DNA of 37,794 nt, taken from contig JALAGN010000064.1 in NCBI GenBank assembly GCA_022712415.1, positions 1-37,794 of the forward strand, read 5' to 3'. Each line of letters starts with the position of its first letter. The stretch's first letter is position 1. A model generated the notes under the pieces. The model searched no databases and was not told the origin of the DNA. It was given only the letters and a program-made list of their open reading frames with translations. A program made the translations under genes and the position numbers. This stretch comes from Spiroplasma sp. GTDB lineage: Bacteria > Bacillota_I > Bacilli_A > Mycoplasmatales > Mycoplasmataceae. Positions 15,131 to 25,069 of this stretch are shown in pieces.

Positions 15131-16000
15131 ATGGGATTAGAAGTTAGAGCGATAAGCGATAAACATAATATAAAAATAGCAATTGTAGATTTAACTGATG
15201 GATTTAAAGAAATTGTTAAATTACAAAAACCAAACATGATTGCAGCAACTGCATTAGGAAAAACATTAGCGAACACAACTTTAATGTCACTGAGCATTAA
15301 AGAAGGTGACCGTCTTAACGTTACAATTAACGGAATGGGACTTTGTGGAAATGTGGTCGCTGAATTTGATAACAACACATTCAGAGGGTACATTCAAAAC
15401 CCACGATTTAACACCGATGATATTACAACCGAAAAAGGTGATCCAAGTGCGCTATCGCAAGCGGTAGGGACAAATGGGTTTATTCAGGTGGCAAGATATA
15501 CAAGTGGAAACGAACCGTATGTGTCACGAACTGAATTAATCACTGGTGAAATCAACGTCGACTTTATGGGATACGTCCAACAAAGTGACCAAGTGCACAC
15601 TTTAATTTCATCAGCGGTTGATTTTGATGATGCTGGGAACGTTAAAAAATTAGCAGGAATCTTAATTCAGTTACTACCCAACTCAAGTGAAGAAGATGTT
15701 GATTTCTTAGAGGAAAAAATTGGATCACTTGACCACTTGAACAAGACTTTACTACAATCAACAAATTACGAAGCGTTGATTAAAGAAATTTGTGATGATG
15801 CTAAAATTTTGGCATCACACGATAATCTTAAATTCCAATGCACTTGTTCGTTGGACAAAGTTCTTGATTCAATCCGCATGTTACCAAGCGATGAAATCGA
15901 TAACATTATTCTGAATGGTGAATCAGTTGAAGTTGTTTGTGAATTCTGTCAAAAAAAATATGTCGTTGATGTTGAAGAAATTAAAAAAATCAAAGATTAA
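15131..16000 (+). CDS. hslO: Redox-regulated chaperone Hsp33
   Basis: Hsp33 is a cytoplasmic holdase activated by oxidation: its zinc centre is released and the protein unfolds to bind aggregating clients. It has 289 residues, the usual length. The C-terminal zinc motif is complete: C-x-C at Cys237 and Cys239, and C-x2-C at Cys270 and Cys273. The N-terminal domain shows the typical G-D-R-L...I-x-G-x-G-x-x-G pattern around residues 58-75. A good promoter and an AGGAGA site precede it. It follows ftsH, as hslO does in Bacillus. Confidence 0.94.
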   Translation: MGLEVRAISDKHNIKIAIVDLTDGFKEIVKLQKPNMIAATALGKTLANTTLMSLSIKEGDRLNVTINGMGLCGNVVAEFDNNTFRGYIQNPRFNTDDITTEKGDPSALSQAVGTNGFIQVARYTSGNEPYVSRTELITGEINVDFMGYVQQSDQVHTLISSAVDFDDAGNVKKLAGILIQLLPNSSEEDVDFLEEKIGSLDHLNKTLLQSTNYEALIKEICDDAKILASHDNLKFQCTCSLDKVLDSIRMLPSDEIDNIILNGESVEVVCEFCQKKYVVDVEEIKKIKD

Positions 16001-16005
16001 TAAGT

Positions 16006-16011
16006 TATAAT
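16006..16011 (+). promoter_or_regulatory. -10 element before the ABC ATPase gene
   Basis: TATAAT, 47 bases before the ATG at 16058. No good -35 is visible, so this is only a likely promoter. Confidence 0.4.
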
Positions 16012-16057
16012 TACTTGGACGACGATTTTATACAGAACTTAAATAAGGAGAAAAAGC

Positions 16058-17128
16058 ATGGCTGACGAAAAGAAAGTTGAACTTGTTTTGGACGAAATTA
16101 AAGAACCAGAACAAAAGACTGTAGAAAAATCAAAAAATAAAACTGAAAAACCAGTAAAAGAAAAAGCTGCGAAACCAGAAAGACCAGCAAAACCAATAAA
16201 AGAAAAACCAGCAAAATCTGATGAAATGCAAGTTTTATCAAGAGTTGAAGGACGTGAATTTATTGCGTTGAACGAAGAGAAAATTACTGAAAAAACAGTT
16301 AAAGCTGAAAAAGCAAAAATTAAAAGACAAAAACAATTAACTTCAAAATGATCAAAAGAAATTTTGAAAGAAGGAAAAATTGTTTCAACTAAAAACTCAA
16401 AACCAAATATTAAAGAACATATTATTGAATTACATAATGTGGAAAAATCATATACTAACACCGACGTTGTAACACCAGTTCTAAAAGGAATTGATTTAAC
16501 ACTTGATCGTGGTGATTTCATTGTTATCTTAGGACCATCAGGTTCAGGGAAAACAACACTTTTAAATACCATCTCAGGATTGGATAAAGTTAGTGAAGGG
16601 GACGTCTTCGTCCTTGGAGCCAACTTATCACTTTTAAAAGACTCACACTTAACACGTTTCCGTCGTGATTACGTTGGGTTTATTTTCCAACAATACAACT
16701 TACTAACTAACTTAACTGCCAAAGAAAATGCGGAAGTTGGGGAAAACTTATCTCGTCAAAAACACAAAGATTTAACAATCGAAGATATTTTTGAAACAAT
16801 CGGGATGAAAGAACAAATGAATAAATATCCGCACCAAATGTCAGGGGGACAACAACAACGTGTCTCAATCGCACGTGCCTTGGCTAAAAACCCAGAAATC
16901 CTTTTTGGGGATGAACCAACTGGAGCGCTTGATGAAGAAATGGGACGACGTGTTCTACAAATTCTTGTTGATATTAATAAAAAATACAAAACAACAGTTA
17001 TTATTGTTACTCATAACCCGAACATCGCTGATATTGCTAACACAATTATTCATGTTAAAAACGGATTGATTGATGAAGTTAAACATAACAAAGCACCAAA
17101 AAATCCATCAGATATCGACTGATCATAA
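16058..17128 (+). CDS. ABC transporter ATP-binding protein (LolD/MacB-like) with charged N-terminal extension
   Basis: ATPase subunit of an ABC transporter, 356 residues. The first roughly 125 residues are an extension rich in Lys, Glu, Pro and Ala, with repeated K-P-A-K-like units at about 30-55, probably disordered. The ATPase domain follows: Walker A GPSGSGKTT at 159-167, Q-loop FIFQQYNLLTNL, signature M-S-G-G-Q-Q-Q-R from 261, Walker B with Asp285-Glu286, and the H-loop VTHN. The Q-loop and signature are typical of the MacB/LolD/FtsE group, whose partners are FtsX-like permeases. No permease lies next to it. The stop is TAA 17126-17128, after an in-frame TGA. The substrate is unknown. AAGGAG ribosome site. 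Confidence 0.88.
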
Positions 17129-17132
17129 TTGA

Positions 17133-17157
17133 AATCAACCTTTTGGTTGATTTTTTT
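17133..17157 (+). terminator. Terminator after the ABC ATPase gene
   Basis: Perfect 8-bp stem AATCAACC / GGTTGATT with a TTTT loop, then T run to 17157. Confidence 0.88.
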
Positions 17158-17189
17158 GTATTCGGGTGGAAGTCGGGACCACATAGAGT

Positions 17190-17195
17190 TATAAT
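17190..17195 (+). promoter_or_regulatory. -10 element of the DUF1904-like gene
   Basis: TATAAT, 38 bases before the ATG and just after a terminator. No clear -35. Confidence 0.45.
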
Positions 17196-17233
17196 TAAAA
17201 ACAAGTTATAAAATAGAACGGAGTGAATAAGAA

Positions 17234-17548
17234 ATGCCAATATTCACATTTAACGGTGCCGACGAAGCAACGGTACGCGAATACTTTAAGCGTGTCGGTG
17301 AACTAGCTCAGATTTCAAATATTGATGTTGAACAATTTGTTTTCATTAATGGTAATTCAACAATTATCGGAAATGGATATGAAAGTGATGCAATTTATGT
17401 AACCATTGATTGAATTGGAAGACCATTAAAACAAGATCCAGTTGCGAACCACATCCTGGAATTCTTCAGTGCCCAATCAAAAAATGTCTATGTTAAATTT
17501 ACAGAAATTAATACCTTCTTGTATCATAATGGAGAACAAATTAACTAA
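17234..17548 (+). CDS. Small DUF1904-like protein, tautomerase-superfamily type
   Basis: A 104-residue protein, missed if TGA is treated as stop (TGA at 17410-17412 is Trp). It begins Met-Pro-Ile-Phe-Thr-Phe. Such short proteins with Pro2 and a C-terminal half rich in beta strands (NVYVKFTEIN) resemble the DUF1904 family, related in fold to the 4-oxalocrotonate tautomerase/MIF group, where the processed N-terminal proline is catalytic. The family call is from memory of the pattern and is moderate; the enzymatic role is unknown. It has its own -10, an ACGGAG site and its own terminator, so it is an independent unit between an ABC gene and lysS. Confidence 0.75.
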
Positions 17549-17560
17549 AATCAATGTGTG

Positions 17561-17592
17561 AGGTCAACTAAAATTTAGTTAGACCTTTTTTA
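17561..17592 (+). terminator. Terminator of the DUF1904-like gene
   Basis: Stem AGGTCAACTAAA paired with TTTAGTTAGACCT (one bulged A), followed by six T. Confidence 0.82.
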
Positions 17593-17633
17593 TTTGAAAA
17601 ATATATATATCATAATAATGAGGAGAAAAAATA

Positions 17634-19139
<1,506 letters not shown>

Positions 19140-19140
19140 G

Positions 19141-20142
19141 ATGCAATACAAAATTGTTAACTCGTATATTTCAAAACTTTCATTGTTAGAAACATTGAGT
19201 GCCAAAGAAGAAATCCGAACTAGTTTTAAAAACAGTTTAACATCGCTATTAAAATTAACTGAAATCGAACCGGCGATTGTGACTGACAACGCCGAGTGAT
19301 TGAATGATGATTACAACGCTTCAGAACGCCCGATCGATTTTGACACAAGAATTAATGTGTTTGGTCAATTGATTCAATCAAATACCAAATTCCGTCGTAA
19401 AATGTTAACCGATATTGATTTCAAAAAAACCAATATGGGGATTTTAACGGATGGACTTTACATCCGTCGTGACCGTGATATTTCCAATATTAGTGCTGTT
19501 GCATTTAATGAAATTGGTTTTGATTTATTAAAAGAAGTTCGGGACGTTGAGGAAGTCAAAAAAATCTTAACGCTTTGCTATGCTGAACTAATTAAAATCG
19601 ATGTTGAAATTGGCAAAAAATACAAAGAAATCAAACGTCAACATTTAGAATCTAATTTAACTTATGTCACAAGTGCCCAACTAAAAATTATGTATCCGTT
19701 ATTGTCATATCCCGAACGAATTAATACTTTTGGTCGTGACAATGGATCGTTCATTATTTATGATTTTGTTCACTCGTTGCTTGATACAAAAAACGATGCG
19801 AAGTATTCACAAGATGTTTATGACTTCGATAATTTTTGTGAGTTGTACATTTACAACAAAAGTATTCAACAAGCAATTTGCATTGGTTGAGGGGCTTTTC
19901 ATGTTAACCGGGATGAATTAAAAATCCAATCAAAAATTTTACGAGACGATAAGAAAGATAAAACTAATTATAATAACCAAATTAAGTCAGACGACTTTGC
20001 GGTTGCAATGTCAATTTCTTTTGACTTTGCCCGTATCACAATGACGCTTTTAGAAAAACAACATATCGGTGAGGTCATCAGTTCTGTTTGAGAGAACGAC
20101 TTCCTAGAATATGCGAAGAAAAACGAAATCATCATTCTTTAA
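19141..20142 (+). CDS. Aspartate-ammonia ligase (AsnA)-like protein, divergent
   Basis: A 333-residue protein, the same length as E. coli AsnA (330), which makes asparagine from aspartate, ammonia and ATP and has a class II synthetase fold. The match is seen in FRRKMLTDIDFKK and GLYIRRDRD (AsnA: KRQTLGQHDF, GLYTHMKALRPDED), in LLSYPERINTFGRDNGSFII (AsnA: [26 protein letters not shown]), and in HIGEVISSVW (AsnA: HIGQVQCGVW). The arginine of class II motif 3 is kept (Arg298; Arg299 in E. coli), but the glycine-rich GGGIGQSR around it is replaced by SISFDFAR. It may be a low-similarity active AsnA or a diverged, inactive paralogue. It starts one base after lysS. Confidence 0.65.
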
Positions 20143-20194
20143 GCGAGAACAAAAAAATACCAGATTTAGAGTATCATTATTATCCAAAATCTTG

Positions 20195-20200
20195 TATAAT
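20195..20200 (+). promoter_or_regulatory. -10 element of the rpsF-ssb-rpsR operon
   Basis: TATAAT, 84 bases before rpsF. The -35 region is poor. The resulting leader would be about 75 bases and contains two hairpins. Confidence 0.6.
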
Positions 20201-20212
20201 TACATTTGCGAG

Positions 20213-20265
20213 TTAATTCTTCTGAATTAGCTCCTTGCTCGAAAGAGCCTTATGTCCAAAAGGAG
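20213..20265 (+). promoter_or_regulatory. Structured leader of rpsF, possible autoregulatory site
   Basis: Hairpin 1: AATTC-TTCT-GAATT (20215-20228, extendable). Element 2: CTCCTT (20231-20236) pairs with AAGGAG (20260-20265) and encloses a GCTC-GAAA-GAGC hairpin with a GNRA loop (20237-20248). The paired AAGGAG looks like a ribosome site but is 18 bases from the rpsF ATG; AAGG at 20271-20274 is better placed. Leaders of rpsF that bind the S6:S18 complex are known in many bacteria. Assignment to that class is inference. Confidence 0.45.
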
Positions 20266-20283
20266 AAAGAAAGGAAACAAAGC

Positions 20284-20889
20284 ATGAGAAAATACGAAGT
20301 TATGTATATTATCGATCAAGACGCTAAAGATGTGAAAGCAACTGCAAAAAAACTTGACGATATCCTTACAGCTGACGGTGCTAAAATTGTTGAATCAGCC
20401 GATTGAGGTTTGAGAGACTTTGCGTACCAAATTAACCATAAGAAAAAAGGTCACTACTTTGTTGTGATTACCGAAACAACACCTGCTAACATTAACGAAT
20501 TCCAACGTATCGCTGGAATTGATAAAGACGTTGTTCGTACAATGGTTATTAACACAGAATCTGAAAAAAGATATGTTCAAACAACTAAACTTTCAAAAAC
20601 CGATATGTCAGTTTTTAAAGAAGAAAGAAAACCACGTTCATTTGATAGACGTGGACCAAGATCAGAGGATGCTAAATCAGAAGGATCAAGATCTTACGAT
20701 AGAAAACCTGTAGAAGAAAGAGCAGAAAAAACAGAAGAGGTTAAAAAACCTGTTGCTGAAAAACCAGCACCTGCTAAACCTGCTGCTGAAAAAGCACCTG
20801 CTAAAAAACCTGCCGCTGCTAAACCTGCTGCTGAAAAAGCACCTGCTAAAAAACCAACTGCAAAAAAAACTACAGAAGATAAAAAATAA
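20284..20889 (+). CDS. rpsF: Ribosomal protein bS6 with long Lys/Ala/Pro tail
   Basis: Small-subunit protein that pairs with S18 on the ribosome platform. Residues 1 to about 97 are the normal S6 domain (MRKYEVMYIID at the start; one Trp is TGA). Residues about 98-201 are an extra tail: first Arg/Glu/Ser-rich, then a low-complexity region of A-A-E-K-A-P-A-K-K-P units. Two DNA copies of 38 bases in the tail are identical with a period of 45. Extended ribosomal protein termini are known in mollicutes. Starts with MRKYE, preceded by AAGG. First gene of rpsF-ssb-rpsR, a widely conserved operon. Confidence 0.95.
20773..20855 (+). repeat. Two identical 38-bp direct repeats in the rpsF tail
   Basis: 20773-20810 and 20818-20855 are identical over 38 bases, offset 45 bases (15 codons), so unequal exchange or slippage would add or remove one unit without breaking the frame. 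Confidence 0.85.
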
Positions 20890-20914
20890 TTAGCAATCAA
20901 AGGAGTGAGAAAAG

Positions 20915-21343
20915 ATGAATTCAGTTAATTTAATTGGACGTATCACGCGAGATCCGGAATTAAAATCGTCAAGTAATGGTAAATCATTTGTTGCATTTAC
21001 ACTTGCGGTTTCTGAGTTTTCAGGCGGAAATCAATACACACAATTTGTTCCTTGTTTTGTTTGGGATAAAGCTGCTGAAAATGTAGCCAAATTCGTCAAA
21101 AAAGGAACACAGCTTGGTGTATCTGGTTCTTTAAACGTTCGTCAAAATAATACCAATGGTCAATACCAAACGATTATTAATGTAAATGTTCAAAGAGTTG
21201 AATTCTTAGGTTCGTCATCGGGAAACGGTAATTCATCTTCATCACAAGATAATAATTCAGGTTCAAATTCTAACTATGTTGGATTTGATACCCCAACAAA
21301 TGAAATAGACGTTGAAAAAGATGCTATTTTATTTGAAGATTAG
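20915..21343 (+). CDS. ssb: Single-stranded DNA-binding protein
   Basis: Coats single-stranded DNA in replication and repair and recruits partners through its C-terminal tip. It has 142 residues: OB fold at 1-105 (NLIGRITRDPEL; FTLAVS; FVPCFVWDKAAENV), a Ser/Asn/Gly-rich linker, and an acidic hydrophobic tip D-A-I-L-F-E-D in place of the common DDDIPF. One Trp is encoded by TGG, showing that both Trp codons are in use. Between rpsF and rpsR, as in most bacteria. AAGGAGTGAG ribosome site. Confidence 0.96.
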   Translation: MNSVNLIGRITRDPELKSSSNGKSFVAFTLAVSEFSGGNQYTQFVPCFVWDKAAENVAKFVKKGTQLGVSGSLNVRQNNTNGQYQTIINVNVQRVEFLGSSSGNGNSSSSQDNNSGSNSNYVGFDTPTNEIDVEKDAILFED

Positions 21344-21365
21344 AAGTTAATGGAGGTCAAAAATC

Positions 21366-21593
21366 ATGGCAATGAAAAGATTTCAAAAAAGAAAAAAAGT
21401 AAATTTCTTTGCGAAAAATAATATTGATTACATCGATTACAAAGATGTTGATTTATTAAAAACTTTCATTTCACAAAATGGAAGTATTAAACCAAAACGT
21501 GTAACTGGGACATCACCAAAACACCAAAGAATGTTATCAACAGCGATTAAACGTTCTCGTATTATGGGGTTACTACCTTACGTTGTAAAATAA
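21366..21593 (+). CDS. rpsR: Ribosomal protein bS18
   Basis: Partner of S6 in the 30S platform. It has 75 residues, normal. The conserved core is seen in [30 protein letters not shown] and the C-terminal [19 protein letters not shown] ribosome site. Last gene of the operon; a strong terminator follows 10 bases after the stop. Confidence 0.97.
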   Translation: MAMKRFQKRKKVNFFAKNNIDYIDYKDVDLLKTFISQNGSIKPKRVTGTSPKHQRMLSTAIKRSRIMGLLPYVVK

Positions 21594-21602
21594 GAATTTA
21601 TG

Positions 21603-21628
21603 AAATACCGCTTATGCGGTATTTTTTA
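21603..21628 (+). terminator. Terminator of the rpsF-ssb-rpsR operon
   Basis: Perfect 9-bp stem AAATACCGC / GCGGTATTT with a TTAT loop and a T run. Confidence 0.92.
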
Positions 21629-21638
21629 TTGCATTAAT

Positions 21639-21647
21639 TGGTATAAT
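21639..21647 (+). promoter_or_regulatory. Extended -10 promoter of rplI-dnaB
   Basis: TGGTATAAT: a TATAAT with the TGn extension, 17 bases before the rplI ATG, so the leader would be very short (about 10 bases). Placed directly after the rpsR terminator. Confidence 0.7.
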
Positions 21648-21663
21648 CTTAAAGGTGATTTTA

Positions 21664-22110
21664 ATGAAAATTATTTTATTGGCTGATGTGAAAAACGTCG
21701 GGAAAAAAGATGAAGTAAAAGAAGTATCAGATGGATATGCAAGAAATTTCTTATTTAAAAATAAGTTAGCGAAACTAGCAACCCGTGACGATCTCGGAAG
21801 ATTGAATCATAAATTAAAAATCCAAGGCGATGAATTAAAAGTTGAAATTGGTAAAACCGAACAATTAAAACAAAAAATCGAAACACTAGAACTAAACTTT
21901 AAATTAAAAGAGATGAATGGAAAAGTAATCGGTAGTGTTTCACTTGTTCAAATTGAGGAACGTTTAAAAAAAGAATTTGATGTGATTGTTGATAAGAGAA
22001 AATTCTCAGTTCACGATCCGTTACGCGAACTAGGATTACATTACATTCAAATTAAATTGGGACACGGTGTTGAAGCGCGTCTTAAAATTATGGTGGAAGG
22101 AATCAAATAA
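21664..22110 (+). CDS. rplI: Ribosomal protein bL9
   Basis: Large-subunit protein with two globular domains joined by a long helix. It has 148 residues, normal. [18 protein letters not shown] and the NFL motif (GYARNFLF) mark the N domain; the C domain ends near residue 147. GTG 21655 is in frame upstream but overlaps the AAAGGTGA ribosome site, so ATG 21664 was chosen. The stop overlaps the dnaB start as TAATG, implying coupled translation. Confidence 0.96.
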   Translation: MKIILLADVKNVGKKDEVKEVSDGYARNFLFKNKLAKLATRDDLGRLNHKLKIQGDELKVEIGKTEQLKQKIETLELNFKLKEMNGKVIGSVSLVQIEERLKKEFDVIVDKRKFSVHDPLRELGLHYIQIKLGHGVEARLKIMVEGIK

Positions 22111-23459
22111 TGAATGATATTTTAGAAAATGGTGTCACAGATTCACACGATCTTGTCACTTATGAAAAAACAATTCTCGCAATTGCTTTGAGTTCAAAAA
22201 ATGCCGTTGTTGATATTGTAACCAAACTGGAAGCAATTGATTTTTCAATCCGTCCGCACGTTTTACTGTTTGAAGCAATTATTAATTTAGTTCAAGAACA
22301 AACTAAACTACCAATTTCGGTCGCAACACTAACTGAAAAATTAAAAGAGTTCGGAACACTGGAAGAAGTTGGTGGTGTTGGATATATTAACGAAGTTTTA
22401 GTTTACTATTTCAACGATCTAATGGTTGACCAATACATTGACATCATTTTTGCCAACTCGTTATCAAGAAGATTAACAAGAGCGTTAAACGAAATTAATT
22501 TACTAAAAGCGAACAGCTCAAACAATGTACAAGACCTAGTGTTAAAAGCACAAGAAAAAATCTTAAGTATCAAAACAGATATTGATCTTAATGATGCTGA
22601 AGAATTAAAAGAAATCGTGGAACGTGTTGTTAAAAACACGTTGGCATTAAAAGATAATGACGTTGAGTTAACTGGTGTCACAACTGGATTTAATGAAATT
22701 GATAATCTAACAAGTGGATGACAAAAAGGGGACTTCGTAATTTTAGCGGCTCGTCCCTCAATGGGGAAAACGGCGCTAGCTTTAAATCTTGCAATCAATG
22801 CTGCGATGGCTGGAAAAAGCGTGGGAATCTTTTCACTCGAAATGCCAAAAGAACAATTGGCACAAAGAATCTTGTCATCAAGTTCCTTAATTGATTCGAA
22901 AAAAATTAGAACTGGTCAAGGAATTACGCCAGACGAACAAACGCGTTTAGTTTCAATGACCGACATCTTAGGAGAATACAAAATTACAATCGACGATACT
23001 CCGGGATTGGATATTTTACAACTGCAATCAAAAATCAGAAAAATGAAACGTGACAGCGACATTGAAATTTGTTTTATTGACTACCTTCAATTGCTATCGG
23101 GAACACCAAATAAAAATGAAACCAGACAAAATGAGGTTTCAACTATCTCGCGTTACATTAAAAAAATTGCGCGAGAAATTGGAATTCCAATTGTTTGTCT
23201 CTCACAACTTTCGCGTTCTGTCGAAAGCCGTGAAGACAAAAAACCATTAATGTCGGATCTACGTGATTCGGGAGCGATCGAACAAGACGCAGATATTATT
23301 ATGTTCTTGTATCGTGAAGAATATTATTCAAAAAAAATTGAAGATGCCAACAAGGCGGAATTAATCTTTTCAAAACACCGTAATGGATCAACTGGAATTG
23401 TCAAACTAAACTTTGACGGAGAGTACGGGCGATTTAGTGATGAAAATCACATGGATTAA
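22110..23459 (+). CDS. dnaB: Replicative DNA helicase
   Basis: Hexameric helicase that unwinds the fork (called DnaC in Bacillus). It has 449 residues, normal. The N-terminal domain spans about 1-110; the RecA-like domain has the P-loop A-R-P-S-M-G-K-T-A at 214-222, Walker B region with CFIDYLQLL, and the C-terminal motif DLRDSGAIEQDADI with the following arginine finger region. One Trp is TGA at 22719-22721. It follows rplI, as in Bacillus and most mollicutes. GGAAGGA ribosome site within the end of rplI. Confidence 0.97.
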
Positions 23460-23489
23460 TGTTAAGATAAAAAGAAAGGTGAACAACAC

Positions 23490-24551
23490 ATGAAAAAACT
23501 ACTTTCAATTTTAGGGTCATTCGGAATTATCGCATCTAGTGCTTCAAGTCTAGTTTCGTGTTCTGTACCGACACAAAGTTTAAAAACAAAAATAATGGGC
23601 AAAGATGCAACAGATGATGTAATCAACAATTTCAGATTACCATCAATGGCGGGTGATTCTGATAATCCGTTGAACTCAATCGGAATGGGATTGTTAAATG
23701 TTCTTGCCGCTGGCGGAGATAAAGTTGAAGATGCATCTGATAAAGCAATGTTAGGTGATGCTGAAAAACTTTCAATCAATAATAATTTATACAACGACGA
23801 TCAAAAAATTTACACTGGAGATTGAAATGCGTTTAAAGAAGCTTATGTTTCTTCTGGTAACTCACGCTTTACATCTGTTGATTATGAAAAGGTAGCAATG
23901 GATGGTGACTCGGCAGAGGATAATCTTTACGGTCAACAATTAGGAATCGTGAAGGATGCTACAGAACCATCACTAACACTAACATCGGATGTTAAAAACT
24001 TAACCACTTTAATTAGTAATGCCGGTGAAGGTGAATTAAAAACTAATATTGAAAAATTTAAAGGTAAACATTTACCTTATGGTAGTTATTTAGGAAAACC
24101 AACAGAAAAACCAACATTCACCGTCAAAGGTTATACTGATGATGAAGCAAACAAGTTTAAAGCATTAGCAATATCAGAAAAAGATTACAAAGAAAAGGGT
24201 TTAACTATTAATGCCAGATTAAATCTAGATGACGAAACTGTGATCGAATATGCCAACACATCACAAGAAATCTACCAACCAGTTGATGGTCTAGAAGTTA
24301 AATTTGAATTCCAAACTGAAAAAGGTAAATCATTTACCCTTGATGTAACAGGAATTACTTGTTACTTAATGTATGGTTTGGGAATTATGACAGATGGATT
24401 TACTGCAAGCGATAGTATGAAAGCCTTCTTAGTTGTTTTACCAAGTGCTTATACATTTACACATGACGTTGCTAATCCAACAACTAACGTGTTTGAAAGC
24501 TTAGTTACAAATCAAGAAAAATTGAAAATTGATATTACAGAAAATAAATAA
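23490..24551 (+). CDS. Uncharacterised lipoprotein
   Basis: A 353-residue predicted surface lipoprotein. The signal peptide has K2 and K3, a hydrophobic core (LLSILGSFGIIA) and lipobox L-V-S-C, with Cys24 as the lipidated residue. This signal type is common in Spiroplasma and Mesoplasma. The mature part is acidic, with no motif I recognise; Trp codon TGA at 23823-23825 must be read through. It may be a paralogous-family surface protein; function unknown. AAAGGTGA ribosome site, own terminator. Sits alone between dnaB and the split acidic protein. Confidence 0.85.
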
Positions 24552-24554
24552 TCG

Positions 24555-24583
24555 AAGAAACCCAATTATGGGTTTCTTTTTTG
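24555..24583 (+). terminator. Terminator of the lipoprotein gene
   Basis: Perfect 10-bp stem AAGAAACCCA / TGGGTTTCTT with an ATTA loop and T run. Confidence 0.92.
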
Positions 24584-24610
24584 ATAAAATAAGAAAAGGA
24601 CGGTGAGGAC

Positions 24611-25069
24611 ATGCTGAATTATTTTGTAAAGTTCGAAAACAATATTTATAAAGTTGTGGACGGAAACACTAACAGAACAGTTGCAACTTTTATTAATGAA
24701 GTTGACGCTCACATTTTTTTAAGGAATATGATAACTTCTGCGCTTGGAGGCGCAATTGTTCCCAACCCACAAAGTGGTCAGCAAATGTATCCACCATACA
24801 ACAATCAAGCAATGCAACAGCCAATGCAAAATTTTAATCAAAACCAAAACTCAGTTATTAATAATAATTTTGATGACTCATCAATTCAATTAGATGGATC
24901 AAACTTTATGCAGGACAAATTAGGGACATTAATTAAACTACCACCCGAAGTTTATGCTGGAAGTTTTGACGATTCGTCATTAGGAGAAACAAGCGGATAT
25001 CAAATCAAGGATATTGAAGAGATTGAGTTCTTAGAAAATAACGGTAAAAACATCGGAAAAAAGTATTAG
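24611..25069 (+). CDS. Uncharacterised Gln/Asn-rich acidic protein, zero-frame part
   Basis: A 152-residue product if translation stops at the TAG 25067-25069. Residues about 1-45 look like a small folded domain (MLNYFVKFENNIYKVV). The rest is low complexity: Gln/Asn/Pro-rich at about 55-85, then acidic. No homologue is recognised. At its end the frame passes through A_AAA_AAG (25057-25063); the -1 frame is open there and continues as a similarly acidic, Gln/Asn-rich sequence, so the true product may be a 349-residue fusion. GGTGAGG ribosome site. Confidence 0.7.
   Translation: MLNYFVKFENNIYKVVDGNTNRTVATFINEVDAHIFLRNMITSALGGAIVPNPQSGQQMYPPYNNQAMQQPMQNFNQNQNSVINNNFDDSSIQLDGSNFMQDKLGTLIKLPPEVYAGSFDDSSLGETSGYQIKDIEEIEFLENNGKNIGKKY
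25057..25063 (+). other. A_AAA_AAG slippery heptamer, candidate -1 frameshift site
   Basis: Codons read GGA AAA AAG TAT TAG, so the heptamer A_AAA_AAG is in the exact phase used in E. coli dnaX. After a -1 slip the ribosome continues GTA TTA GAC in the open frame to 25659. A weak stem, CTTAT-TACG-ATAAG at 25076-25089, lies 12 bases downstream. An indel in the A6 run (mutation or sequencing error) is the alternative. Confidence 0.55.

Noticed and set aside
20694-20900. Minus-strand reading frame opposite the rpsF tail, rich in Ala and Phe
   Set aside because: It is the antisense of the Lys/Ala/Pro repeat region; no ribosome site and no independent support.
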